This document shows, piece after piece, positions 47,409 through 59,871 of a stretch of 64,000 bases of DNA. The notes under the pieces were generated by a model. The model did not search any database, was not told the origin of the DNA, and was given only the letters and a program-made list of their open reading frames with translations. The stretch's first letter is position 1, and the number at the start of each line of letters is the position of its first letter. Origin of the DNA: Anoplolepis gracilipes (Eukaryota; Arthropoda; Insecta; Hymenoptera; Formicidae); assembly GCF_047496725.1 (NCBI RefSeq), contig NC_132971.1, positions 2,553,501-2,617,500 of the forward strand, read 5' to 3'. The position numbers and the translations under genes were made by a program.

Positions 47409-50400
47409 CCCCATTTTTTTCATTCCCAAAGCCGCGGACCTGTGCCACTGTTTGAACCGAGTGATTGAATATTTGCGTCCCGCTGTCCTGCTCTCTCGGT
47501 ATCTGCGCGCGTGCGAAAACACGCCACCGCCAACCGGCGAGAGTCGTCGCGCGGTCGCGAAGGATGGCTCCGGCCTCTCGTCATTTCGCCGTTTTTTTGC
47601 CTCCCTTTTCGCCCCGCTCCGTCAAGCGGGACGTGCCGGCACGCAACGATGCTCGCGTCCGTGATTGGTGCTCCTCGTCGAGGTGCTTACTCGACCCGAA
47701 GCCGCGTATCTTGCTCCCAGGATTCGCTCCGGGCGCAATTTCGGCCTGCCCGCCAGCCCAGCGACACAAACCGATCGCGTCTACGGGGTGTCCCGAACGC
47801 GACGGAATTTCAGGTATTTTAATTCTGAAACGCGCGCGAAATTACTTGGACATCCCATCTTGTTCTGTTTATCGAAAATAAAATCATACAAATCTACACG
47901 CAAGAAAAATCCTATATATATTTTATTCTTTTATATACATATATATCACAAGATTGAAATATAAAGAATTATAATGTTGATTTATTCAGGACATAAGTAT
48001 AGATAATGAAAATTTGTACTTTAAAATTTATTTGGAACTTTGGTAAAATATTAATTTGACCTTTGATAATCGAACTATTTAGTAATGAAGATTAAAAATT
48101 ACTGTCAAATAATAATCTAATAGTTTAAGAAAGTTAAGTCATTGCGATATGTAACGGTAATCTGGGGACACTCAGTATACGAAACATTCTTAGGTCCTCT
48201 TGTCCGGTGCTCGGATTAAATTGAACTTGTACGCTCCGCATACACTTCCACTATCTTGCCTCAGAGTTTTTATTATTTCAGTATCATTTGTATAGTACGC
48301 TCTTTTTGCATACTTAACGAGTAAAGTGAAAAAAAAATGTGTAACAATATTTGTCACAAATTTTATAACACTTAATGAATAATTTTTATAGAATTTACAT
48401 TTGCCATAATGTAATTATTCTATTGTCGATTGTTTGATTTTTTTCATTTTTTAATAAATGATAAAAGTGATCATCTCGCGTAAAAAGATTTAAGATTTTC
48501 AAACACAGAATTAATGTGACGTTAAAAAATCTATTTTTGAAGATATTATAATCCAGAAAAATACGAGCATATCTACATTTGAATAGCCTACGATTACGTC
48601 GGTGATCATAACGCGATATACATTTCGTATTTCATTTTCGGAGGAAAGCCTGTACAGACCATCGACTCCGTCCCTCGTTGTCCTTGACACGGCAGTGAGA
48701 CGACGACACGCGAAGAAAACGCGTATCTCTTGTGTGCATCGCGTTCACCGCGCGCGCTTGTATGCACAGTCATATATAGGGTGCTTCTAAAATTTGTTCT
48801 ACATTCTTCTCACGCTTTAGATAGCAAGTTATTTCTTTATTACATACTTTTGCACAAAGATATCTCGTTATCTGTATATTGATAAAGCATCAATATGTAT
48901 AATCGGGAAATACATGAAATCCATGCTAAAAAAACTATTTTAACAAATTTTACTTTTAATTATATAAATATAAATATAGTAACATTATATTTCTATCAAA
49001 CTGATTATGGTACTTAATTTTCCGTCGTGCGAGATAATTGATAAGCAAAAATGTATTCGCGATCATTGATCAAGAAAAGACCACCGCAAAGTCGACACTA
49101 CTGTTGTTCGATGGCCTCGTTCTCGATCGGAGCGTATCCTTTCCACGACCGTTTGAAATAAATTCTCACAACGAGAGGCATAAAGAGAAAAGAAGGAACG
49201 CCATTGTTCTTTATAGATACCCGAATTTCGATTAATACGATGCTTGCTATAGGCACGGAAAAATGATCTCGTGTCAATCGTCGCGTTTCTCTCGTCACGT
49301 GTGAAAATTTGCATACGCACGTTTTTCGCGGAAATGAACCTGAATCCAAAATTAACAATCTGATTCGACTTTCTGATTTTTATGGCCTTGAATCTTTATC
49401 GGTCGAATTTATTTATATGGAAGAGGTAATGGATACAAATCGCGCAATCGGAAGAATGCAATAACGAGGGAGGTGGCAGCGACAGAAGTGAAGGAGGAGA
49501 AGAGAAGGGAGAGAGCTAGAAAGAGATTTATCGAGTCGAGTTGCAACGCGGTTTAACCCCCGAAATTCACGATGTGTCGCAGATATTGACGGGACCTGCT
49601 ACGTGAGACATAATCGATACAAGGGGTAGAGCAGCGCGACTACTACTGCGAGACGGTGTGTAGCTATATATTTTAACTCCGCCGGATTTAATCAATAATC
49701 GTAACGTTAACTGATATCCGCGCGATACTCTTCACTCTTCAGTGATCGTCGAGCGTCGGGTTACTCTGTTTTCTCCTCATTTTCGTTCGCGTTCCAAGAG
49801 CTGTCCGATACTATTAACACAATTTTAGTTGCATATCTAAAGACAGTGACACAGAACTCAACTTAAATTGACAAAACCATAATCTTAAGTTTATTCTACT
49901 ATTTAGTTACCTTATATATTAAAAAAAAAAAAAAAAAAAGATATAAATCTCGTGAACAATTAGATCATTTTTGAGTAAAAACAATCTTTGAAAAAATAAC
50001 TACATTTTTATTCAAAATAATAGCAGTATGTTTATATGATTACTACTTTTTGTCAAAATTTATTTAGCAAGTTTTGTTAATTATTTCTTTGGATTTTAAA
50101 TATTTAATCGTATCAACTGAAATTGAAGGGGGTATAATTAAATATAAACTTATCATGAAAATATATCATCATACACATGCACATTGAGTAACTTTCTATT
50201 TATTACATATGTCATGTATTAAAATATTAATAACGTGAAACTAACTTAAAACTACTTAAGCCTAACTAAATAATCGTCAAATTTTGTAATTATATATATT
50301 GTTTCATCGCTCTAGTTTCCCGATGCATTAAATAATGCAAATGTCGGCCTAGTATATATTGAAAAAACAATCGTATCGTTCAATTTTTCACTTTTATATT

Positions 50401-52002
50401 ATCAAACTACCTTTCTTTGGTTTTACTCTTACTAGTTTTTAAACATTTACAAGTTTAATTTTATATTACATAATCTTTATATAAATTTATCAATTATTCG
50501 CGCTGGAGCTTTCCATTCAGTTGTTGGAAAAATATTTTTTTTTATCTTATCACATACGATTCGAATTATCACATGCTTGTGCGAGAAAAAAAAACATATA
50601 AGAAAATATCGAATAGTATCGATTTTCTCGCGGTAGAAAAGGAGTCGAAAAATATCAAACGCCCTGTTGAATTTAAGTATCCTCGTGCAACATGTATCTG
50701 CGACGTGCATGCGTCTCATGACATGTGGCTGCTCGGTCACGAATATTCGTGGAGCGGACGCGCGCGCGCCTTTTTCGGGAACCGCCGTCGTCTGTGCTGT
50801 TGCTGTTAATCGGCGCCACGAGCATTCTGCGACTGCTGCAGAAAGCTTTCGTGGCGAGCGACATCGATCGGATAGCGGAACGTACGCTTGGCCTAAAGTA
50901 TCTTCGTTAGGCGGGCAGGCAAATAGGCAGGTAGATAGATACTCGCGAAACGGGGCGACGAAACCGAGAAAGAAAAGAAAAAGGGAGAAAAAAAGGAGAA
51001 GATAAAGGACGCGAGGAAGAGAATTCACGCGGGTCCGATGAGTTTACTCGCGCGACTGTACCGGGTGTCTGCGCTTCATCGCGGCCGCTCTGGTCGAACC
51101 GTCGTCGAGCACAGAGTGGAGCGAGCAGAATAAACTTCTCTTAATCTCGAATAAAAGAGACCTATTGCCGGACGTGTTATCATCGCCACAGAATAAATCT
51201 TTTTTTTCTAAATTATATAATATTTAATCGCCATATATATAATAAAATAAAATTTCGATAGTTAAATATTCGGCAATTAAATGCGCTTGTCTTGTGCATA
51301 CAAATATATTAATATAATTAGTTTACACGTTTGTGTGCAAGAACAATCGCAGATTATATATATGCATTAGAATTATAACATTTAATTTTTGAAATAATCG
51401 AAATTTGAAAGAAGAGACAAAGTAGGAAAAATACACAGTAAAAAAAAAAGAGAATTATATAAAGATTTAAAAAACTGATCTAATATATTCGCGATGAGCC
51501 TTGTCAACGAAGCATCTTACAATAAGCCCATTCATTTCGCATAATTTTACTTTCTAAGCGAACTTTGTTTCCTTCTCTATTCTATTATCTCCCCTGTCGT
51601 TGTATATATTTATTATTTGTATATGTATATACGCGAGACTGATAATTCCGTTCGTCACGAGGGTACCGGAGCATCGCTCTGTAGGTCGTGGAATGACTTC
51701 ATGACCGTAGCCTCCTTATCTCCCTCTCCCTCGTTCGCTCGGTTAAAAGAAGGGTAGAAAAAGTAAACGGGGTGAAGGTAGCAGAAGACAAAATGTGGAT
51801 AGAGAAGTAACGGTGGAAGAGAAGTGTGTAATTCGGAAACTTTGCGCTTCCTCGGCCGACTGTACCCACGGTTTCTCCAGCGCGACGTGCATGCGTGCGT
51901 GCGCGCAGAACTGCACGCTACGAATCCGTGTGTGCGTGCGCGCCGACGCTGTGCACGCGTGTTGTAAGCGTAGCGAGAGAGCGGGAAGAGCAGAGGAGGG
52001 TC

Positions 52003-52056
52003 GAAGCAAGCGAGCAAGCGAGCAAACAAGCAAGCGAGCGAGCGAGCGAGCGAGCG
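52003..52056. repeat. (GAGC)n/(AAGC)n tetranucleotide array
   Basis: Alternating AAGC and GAGC units that become pure GAGC at the 3' end, in a CpG-rich block of the psq intron. Confidence 0.9.
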
Positions 52057-52117
52057 ACTGGAGCTGCAGATTCCCTTTGTCCGCGCAAGCTCTGCAGCAT
52101 CCCGCGACTCCGCGTCT

Positions 52118-52120
<3 letters not shown>

Positions 52121-52155
<35 letters not shown>

Positions 52156-52256
52156 GCCGCTGCTTCCCTCTTCCTCACCTCATCCTTCGTATATCTCTCG
52201 GTTCCCGTCATCTCTACCTCCTCCCTCACCTCTCAGCCCCTAAGTTCTCCTCGTTC

Positions 52257-52300
<44 letters not shown>
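52121..52300. repeat. two CT microsatellites in one polypyrimidine block
   Basis: CT runs at 52,121-52,151 and 52,265-52,300, separated by C/T-rich sequence. Confidence 0.9.
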
Positions 52301-52304
<4 letters not shown>

Positions 52305-55160
52305 CCTCCCTCTCCCTCCCTCTCCCTCTATACTTCCTCTTGTTCGCCGAATCTGTGCCCTCTCTCGCGCCTCTACCCTCTACCCACTCTTTCCCCCTCC
52401 CCTCTTCCGTACCTCTACTCCCCCGTCTATGCCACTCGATCGCTGCTGAGTCGAGTCAGCCCGACGCAGGGCCGGCCCGAGGGAGGAATAATCCGAGGGC
52501 CCGTCAAGGGCGCACGGAGGGGGTAATTCGATCGTCCCCGTATGTCCACCACGCCGCTCCGGGGATTCGAATTATTAAACTACGCGATTCTCTCCTCTTC
52601 CCTCCCGCTCGCACCATCCCAGTCGCTTACGCGTCTCGCGTCTCGCGATACCGCGATTTAACGTTGGATAACGGCTTCGATGCCACCGCTACGATCCGTG
52701 CGTTTGACGCGCGGTCGAGAATCCCTCAAATGACGCTCAAAGCTTTCCCCGGGGGAGAAGGATTGCTGTTAACTCTCTCGCGTAAACACGCGTTTTTTTC
52801 CATGTGCTTTTAAGATTTTCCACAAATATTTAAAATCGGAGTAAAGGAAAAGATGGTGCAAAATTTTCTTAACGTAAGATTTTGCCGATTTTTACGACTT
52901 AAATTTTCCCTTTCCTTTTGAAGAGTATAAGAGTATAATTTTGAACTTTCACAAATTTTCCTAGAAAACAGTGTTCAGGCTTTTAACTTTTAACTATATT
53001 AAGAATTAACGATCGTTCGTACGAGTAGTAAAATATTTACCTCCTTGATGGGGCTCCGGATTATTCTTCAATGTTGCATCTCTTTCAATTCCTATTTAAC
53101 GTTACATATAGGATATATAAGAATATTAAATAATAATAATTATTAAATAAATAGAAATGTTACATTATATTTTAATTTTTAATGTTACTTTAAAGTAAAA
53201 AAAATAAATGAACTTATTGATAATTTATAATATAATTAATGATAATTTATAACTGAGAGGGTGGAGAATTTTACGAAAAATCATAAAATTTAGAATTTGA
53301 AAATGATTCGACTCAAGTAATTTTATCAACCAATCCAGAACCGAAAAAATATACTGCATCTTTAAATCTTATACTGTCTTCACAATCGTCTGAAATGTTA
53401 GATACATTTCTTTTTTTATCTTGTACGACGATTCAAGATTTGTATTACATTCCATTTGTAAAAATTCTACGGAAAAGGGTTTTTTTTTTTTTTTTTTTTT
53501 AAATTAAATTTAGTCATGTACGTAATAGGTAAGAAATATCTCCATTATTCCAATTCCCGAGCACGTTAATCACGCACGCGTGCGCGCGCGTACATTCGCA
53601 GTCAAGCGCGAGGCGTCGCGTCGGATCGAACGTGTCAAAGTAAACGATCGTTCGGTGTGCAACGAAAAATTCCACCCACCTATTCTCCCTACCCTCCTTT
53701 CCCTTCCCTTTCTCCCTTTTCTGCGCCGTCGCCAACAACTTTTGCGAGCGCGCTCGAAAAATCCTCGTCGGAGAAAGTTTGTTTACGAACGGGCCACAGG
53801 GGGAATACGATTCGCCGATCGACCGGATACACTGGAGCGGGTTACGTCGACTGTAAGAGTATTGGTAAAGGGTGTCAAAGGTGTAAGATTATGTTATGTC
53901 TATGCGAGCTTTTATGAATATTGAAACAGGGGAATACCGCTTTTTAAATTCTTAAAGGACGTCTCGCGCAACGTAATATTTGAAATTCTCAGAAAATTAC
54001 TTCTTTCGTTTCTAAATCATTTTCTGCATATCGAAGCGCATATCGATATCAGTATCCTTTTAGATTAGATAGTCGCCGAAATCGATATTTTAGAAATAAT
54101 TTATTTTCGAATAAAGATATTGTACCATAGAAAATTAAATCGTACTATTATATGCGATTGCTGATTCGTTGCATTGATAAATATTTAAAAATGAAAGGTT
54201 CTCTTTTAGTGCAATTAATCAAATCATTTATTATTTATTTAAAATTTCCGATTTTCAATAAATAAGGTAAAATCAGAGATTTTAAATAAATATTAAATAT
54301 CGTCGTGTACAATCGAATTTTTTTATTACAAACATAAAATATTCGTTCAATCCAATTATCCAAAACTGCAATTACTTAGCATTTATTATTATTAATCTTT
54401 AGTTTGGTTTATGTAAAGTCGATCAGACCAATGTTCAACGTATTGAAACGCACGCGTTGTCGATCGACGCTTATTAAAGCGAGTCGAAGGCGATTCGCGT
54501 GTGAGATCCGAGACACGAAATATACCAACGTATCTGGCGTAAATACGAATTAAAGGTGAGAAGGATAGCACAGAGCTTCGGTAGAAGATGAAAGGGGGAG
54601 ATTTTGATTCTGTTACTCTCTCTCTCTTATAACGAGAGACTAACGATAATCATAGATCGAAACAGAAATTCATATAAAAGACGAGCTTGACAAAACATGT
54701 ACACGCGAATACATTATAATAAATAAATAATATAAAAAATAGTATAGTATAAAAATCTCGACCAGCTATTAAAAATCATGATTATTACAAGAGATTAAAT
54801 CACGATAGTATATATATATATGTCTGGAAAAATAATAATAAATAAATTATAAATTATAAAAATAATAAAAAAATCATTTGATAATTGTTTAATATTTGGC
54901 ATATTAAAATACCGAAAAGGAAAATCTGACTTTTAATAATAATTATAATACAAAACGCGTTGGGGCTCCAAAAATGATGATGGTAAATGAAAATTAGACT
55001 CTAGATCGCTCATAAGTAGCCCGCGTCGATGAAAGGACGATAGTTCTCGGACACCCCGTAGAAGACGAGTCGGGCCTAAAGAGCGCTGTACTAGTAGCGG
55101 CCGCGTCGCCGGCCGGCCAACCGGCACCATCACCAACGCGGCACGAATACCGATTGTATA

Positions 55161-55208
55161 GGCGGCGGCGGCGACGGCGGCGACGGCGGCGGCAGCGGTG
55201 GTGGTGGC
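55161..55208. repeat. (GGC)n/(GAC)n trinucleotide repeat
   Basis: Imperfect GGC/GAC run ending in GGT units within a CpG-rich block. Confidence 0.9.
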
Positions 55209-55497
55209 GAAAACAACGACACGCTCTCCTCGGGAGATTATCCCTGGTCGTCGTCCCATGCCAAAGCTCCGCCGATAGATCGATCCTCTCTGTCGCCCGC
55301 ATACCTCTCGACTTAACGTCTCTTCGAGACTGTCCCGCCTCGCGTCCCGCTGGTTCGCGCGCACGTCCCTTCGTCGGAGACTCGATCGGACTGTCGACAG
55401 GGTCGTGGCGAAATTTCGCCGGGCCTACGCGCGCTTCTTTCGCCGAACTCATTCGTTAATCTTTTTCTTGAAAAATAAAGAGAAGGATCTTTCGCGA

Positions 55498-55499
55498 AG

Positions 55500-55531
<32 letters not shown>
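55498..55531. repeat. (GA)n microsatellite
   Basis: GA run of about 34 nt at the edge of the 55-kb CpG-rich block. Confidence 0.9.
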
Positions 55532-56327
55532 ACGTAATGTTCGTCTATATAACTGAGAAAAGGACCGAGTTTCGATATATCGATAGACACCTTTGTGAAC
55601 TTGGAAGATGATAAATCTGTTTTGTAAATTCGCGGTTTATTCGGCCGATGTTTACTTTTATCTCGAGTAGTTTTTTATTCATTCTATTTTTATGATTTTT
55701 CTCTCGTCGTCTTGGAGAATACGTACGAACGCTACTAGACGATGACCGAGCGAATTAATTGCGCGTATCCATCTGTTACAATTAGATAGCACGTGTCTCC
55801 TTGGCCGTTAATGCTAATGGGACGAATTCCCTCACGGCTCACTTGTGCGCGATGCCAGCCGCCGCGGCGCGGGGAACGTAATGTCGCATATACGCCACTG
55901 CAGAATCCGCCATCCCTCTTCCATACCCACGTGCGCGGGTACGACGATCTCCGTCCTCCGTCCTCCGTCGCTGTGCCAGCGCGAGTACCTGATATCGTCT
56001 CCGTCGCACTTGGATCGCCACGCATCGTCTCCTTCTCCTTCTCCTCCTCCTTCTCCTTCTCCTTCTCCTCCTGCTTTCCCCTTTACCCTCGCGGATGTCT
56101 GCATCCGTCTTCGTCACGGCAAAAGCCGAATATATAATATATACATCTCTCTTACTTTCGTACACGTCTCTCGGTCTATGTTCCGTATCAGCCAAATTTC
56201 TCTCTTTCTCTCTCTCTTTCTCGCGCGCGCGCGCGCGAGCGCGCGTACGTTCCTTCTCTCGTGCGTTAGCGCATACAGTCTCGCCGCTGTGTACGAGCCG
56301 TGTCTCCGTCTACATTACACGCGGATG

Positions 56328-56330
<3 letters not shown>

Positions 56331-56364
<34 letters not shown>
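56331..56364. repeat. (CT)n microsatellite
   Basis: CT run of about 34 nt. An alternating (CG)n stretch lies about 100 nt upstream, at 56,222-56,246. Confidence 0.9.
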
Positions 56365-56370
<6 letters not shown>

Positions 56371-56500
56371 TCTGTATGTCTATCTCCCTTGCTACCAGCC
56401 AGCCATGTGTCTCGGCTACGTCCTGCTCTCGGGTCGTCTCGCCCGTTTCCGCGCGGATCGCGCGCACACTGCTCGTCCTCGTCGCTCTCGCACAAGAGAC

Positions 56501-56540
56501 GGTGAGAGACGATGAGAGACGGTGAGAGACGGTGAGAGAC
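56501..56540 (+). repeat. 10-bp tandem repeat, GGTGAGAGAC x4
   Basis: Four contiguous decamers (56,501, 56,511, 56,521, 56,531), identical except for GA in place of GG at the start of the second. Each intact unit contains G|GTGAGA, a 5' splice-site-like sequence on the plus strand. Confidence 0.9.
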
Positions 56541-57326
56541 GGCCGCGTTTCAGTCGAGCACCGCAGACTTGGCTCGCCCCCAGTCACCCCTCCGCCCCCG
56601 ACCGACCGTGGTCGTGCTTCGTCGAGTTCCCCCCTCTTACTCGATCAGCATCCCCCATTCGTCCCTCCACACCCCCGTCGGCCTCACTCTGTCCTCTTCT
56701 TTCCCGCCAGCCCTCCACCTCCCCCGCGGCTGGTCAGATACGTTCGTTCTCTCTCCGGCTCGGTCCCTCGCACGACCCGCTCGACTCACTCGCTCTCTGT
56801 CCTTCGTCGAGCACGCATCCCCCGCGAACCGTCTCCTCGTCGCTCTCGTCGAGCGCGCTAAATCTGTCCTTGTTCCTTGTCGGCGAATTTCGCGGCGTTC
56901 TCCTCTTCCTCCACCTCGTCGTCGTCGTCCTCCGCCTCTTCCTCCTCCGCCGCCGCTTCCTCCTGCTCGCCGCGTTCTCCTCATCTCCTCGCTCCTCCGA
57001 ATGCCGTGCGTCCTCAGCACGGAGCGCCGAATGCCATTTCACTTTCGTTGGGCTTCGCCGCGTAGGAGATCGGGCCCTGCCAGGAATTATCCTCTCGTTC
57101 TGCGCGCTCGTAACCTCCCCGTACGCGCGTATTTCGCCCGGTATTCTCGCGGCTGCGTCGTTCGCAACGACGACGATCACGGCGACGACGACGAGGACGA
57201 TCACGTCGACGACCACGGCGGCGATCACCGCGACACGTTTTCTCGCAGTGACTTTCCGACGACTTCTGCCTCCACCTCCGCCCCGTCGCTGTCGTCCTCC
57301 CTCCCGCCCATCGTCGCCGCCGTCTC

Positions 57327-57516
57327 CTCTTCTTCTTCTTCTTCTTCTTCTTCTTCTTCTTCCTTCGCTCTTCCTTTTCCACGTCCTCTGTCTGCCGCTA
57401 CTTTCCAACCGTCACTTCCTCCACCTTCTCCTCCCCCACCCCCTCCAACTACTACAACTGCTACTACTGCTCCTCTTCTTCTTCTTCTTCTTCTTCTTCT
57501 TCGTCTTCTTCTTCCG
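57327..57516. repeat. (CTT)n arrays
   Basis: TCT/CTT trinucleotide arrays at 57,327-57,364 and 57,473-57,516 inside the pyrimidine-rich island that ends at the donor at 57,581. Confidence 0.9.
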
Positions 57517-59780
57517 CCGCCTCCTCCGCCTCTTCTTCTGTCTCGACGAGGGACCGTTCGCCCACGGAGCGCCGCAGCCAGGTGAGTGATAAACGATACA
57601 ACTTCCTTCGCGCCCGGATACTAGAACGAAGCGTCGTCTCTCGTGAGAGGCAACGGCGTAGCGTCGCGTCGCGTCGCGTCGCGATATCGCTCGACGACCG
57701 CTACAGGGCGATGGACATTGCTCCCTCGGTGGATCTGTCGACGGGAGGAAGAGAACGAGGATGGGTGGTGGAGAGAACGAACGAGATGGAAGAGTAGAGA
57801 GAAAGCGAAAGAGAGAGAGAGAAAGAGAGAGAAAACGTGCAAGAGCTTTATATGCGGGTACTCGCGAGAGGGTTACCGTACCGAAAATCTTGCAAGATCG
57901 TAGTTGGCGCGTCGCGCCAAACCGGGGGACCCGTCGCCCCGCCACCCCGCCGCGGTTTCAAGATATTTTTGTGCCAAACGCAACGCTCGCGAGATGCAGA
58001 AGTATGTGCTGCTGCCGGTCGGCCGTCAACCTCCTTCCCTGCACCGGCACGTCTCGACTCGTCGCGATGCAGTCCGGATTTGTTTCGCGCCGCGGACTCC
58101 GCTCGAGAACGTTCTCGTTCGACGATGTTTCAAGCTCGTTCCAAGCTCCGTTGCATTCGGCCTTCTCTGAATTGTTTGAGCGTTAACGTTAACCCCTTTT
58201 TGTCTGGAAATTCGTCGAGTCTACCAGGGTTCGTGCGGCACGTGTTCTAGTGCATTAGATGCGTATTAAAAATCGTGCAAAATGTAAGAATATATGCGCG
58301 TATCGCATAAATCGATCGCCGATGCAAAAGTCGGCGATATTGTTTGAGAAAGTTTATACTTTGGCAAGTTTGTGTACAACGTGGTTTTTATGAAATGTGC
58401 ACGTTGAGCAAACTTTAATATAAGTTTCCAGAATTTTATGAATATCTATAACTTTAAATTAATATCGTCATTATTATCGTTGATCTAACTATGGCTAAAA
58501 CTTTGTAAGACTAGAAGTAATTAAGAAAGTATATTTAACATAAATTGAAAGAAATCAAAACTCTCTGCAGAGAGTCAACTTTTGAATTTAATAAAATCTT
58601 GTTTCTTTCTCTCACAATTGATTTTAAGTGAATTTTATTTTATCTACACTATTTAATCATGAAATATTGCCGAAACGATAAGGAGAAATAAGAAATTTTA
58701 TTTAGAATGAAATATATTCAAGGAATTTAATAAGATAAGCGAAAGATAAGGATCTTCCTCTCTTTATAGTGCAAATGTCTAAAGATATATAGTTTTATTG
58801 CGATGGTTAGGTCACAATGATTTTTTTCTCTAATAACTTGTTAATATGTTTATTCTAATAATGAGATTAAAACGATTACGAGCACTGTGTCCAACACCAA
58901 CAAAAACCGCAAGCGAAACTGCAAACTGTTGTCACAGTTGATACGCGCGATTTTTAGTCACAAGTAGACGCATAGCTGTCGGACCGGTTTTACCAACGTC
59001 GGTTAGGTTAACGCTAACCGTGCTCGATTCAATCTTCTTCTTTGTCTATATCACGGTCATGCAGTAATTTATAAAAAGATGAGACGTGAATTAAATTACA
59101 GTTAATAGTTAAACGATACTCGAGTAATCTGCATGTCAGCAATGGATTAATCGTGTAAGCTGTCATTTAAGCTTTGTGTTTTATTTTTAGCTGAACATTT
59201 TTACATATAAACACATTCCTATTCGTGTTTTTTAATGAGAGAAAGAAAGAGTAGAAAAGTCACGTATAAGAAAGATTTTTTGTGTAGAGATTTTTATTAA
59301 TATACAGATCATAAAAGAGAGTTTGGATCATCAATATTTATGATCTATAAAGAAAAGGTAAAAAGAAATAGTTAACTATATATAGGTGAATTATGAGACG
59401 TCTACTTTGACAACACAACAATTTGTATCTTTTGCAAACTAATAAATTTAGTGGATTCGCATGTTTTCATATAAATTTTCAATATTTCGAGATTGAAACA
59501 ATGTTATGGAAAGTTTGATAGCATCCGGCATATTGACACTATTATGGAACATTGGATGAGAAATGTTAAAAGACTGTCGATGTAAATTATTGACAACACG
59601 ATACACACAAAACACCTTTTATATATCGGTAAATATCGCGGTATTACAAATTATGTATCGATATACATATTAATAATTTTTTAATAGCTAAATAAATCTT
59701 TTGTCAATATTTGTGCACGTGTGTACATTACTCCAAAAATTTTTCAAATATTAGTAAAGGAAATAAATCTTCATTTTATG

Positions 59781-59783
<3 letters not shown>

Positions 59784-59868
<85 letters not shown>
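59784..59868. repeat. (CA)n microsatellite, about 85 nt
   Basis: About 42 uninterrupted CA units, the longest pure dinucleotide run in the window. Confidence 0.97.

Positions 59869-59871
<3 letters not shown>

Larger units (their letters stand above)
42708..56399 (+). other. psq: psq intron, 5' part
   Basis: AT-rich DNA to 44.75 kb, with a family of short inverted and direct repeats at 43.85-43.97 kb. CpG-rich blocks follow at 44.78-45.45, 46.75-47.0, 47.35-47.82, 50.68-51.13, 51.65-52.76, 53.56-53.86, 54.95-55.48 and 55.8-56.3 kb, separated by AT-rich stretches. Donor-like AAG|GTGAGG (45,704) and AAAG|GTGAGA (54,556) are present, but no exon was recognised. Open frames here are compositional or unrecognised. 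Confidence 0.5.
56400..57581 (+). promoter_or_regulatory. CpG-rich pyrimidine-biased island ending in a strong donor: candidate internal psq promoter/leader exon
   Basis: About 1.2 kb with very high GC and CpG and strong pyrimidine bias on the plus strand, ending at CAGCCAG|GTGAGTGA (57,581/57,582). It lies in the long psq intron downstream of the BTB exons. Drosophila psq makes short isoforms lacking the BTB from internal promoters, so a leader exon of such a transcript is a reasonable reading. Several frames are open for more than 600 bases on both strands, but they encode only S/P/L- or R/G-rich repeats, which composition explains; I do not call a protein. Confidence 0.35.

Noticed and set aside
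56522..57589. Open frame of 355 codons on plus, with long overlapping frames on both strands
   Set aside because: Composition is S/P/L/R repeats from CTT, CCG and CT tracts, several frames are open at once, there is no ATG-initiated conserved start and no family resemblance. Stop-codon scarcity explains it.
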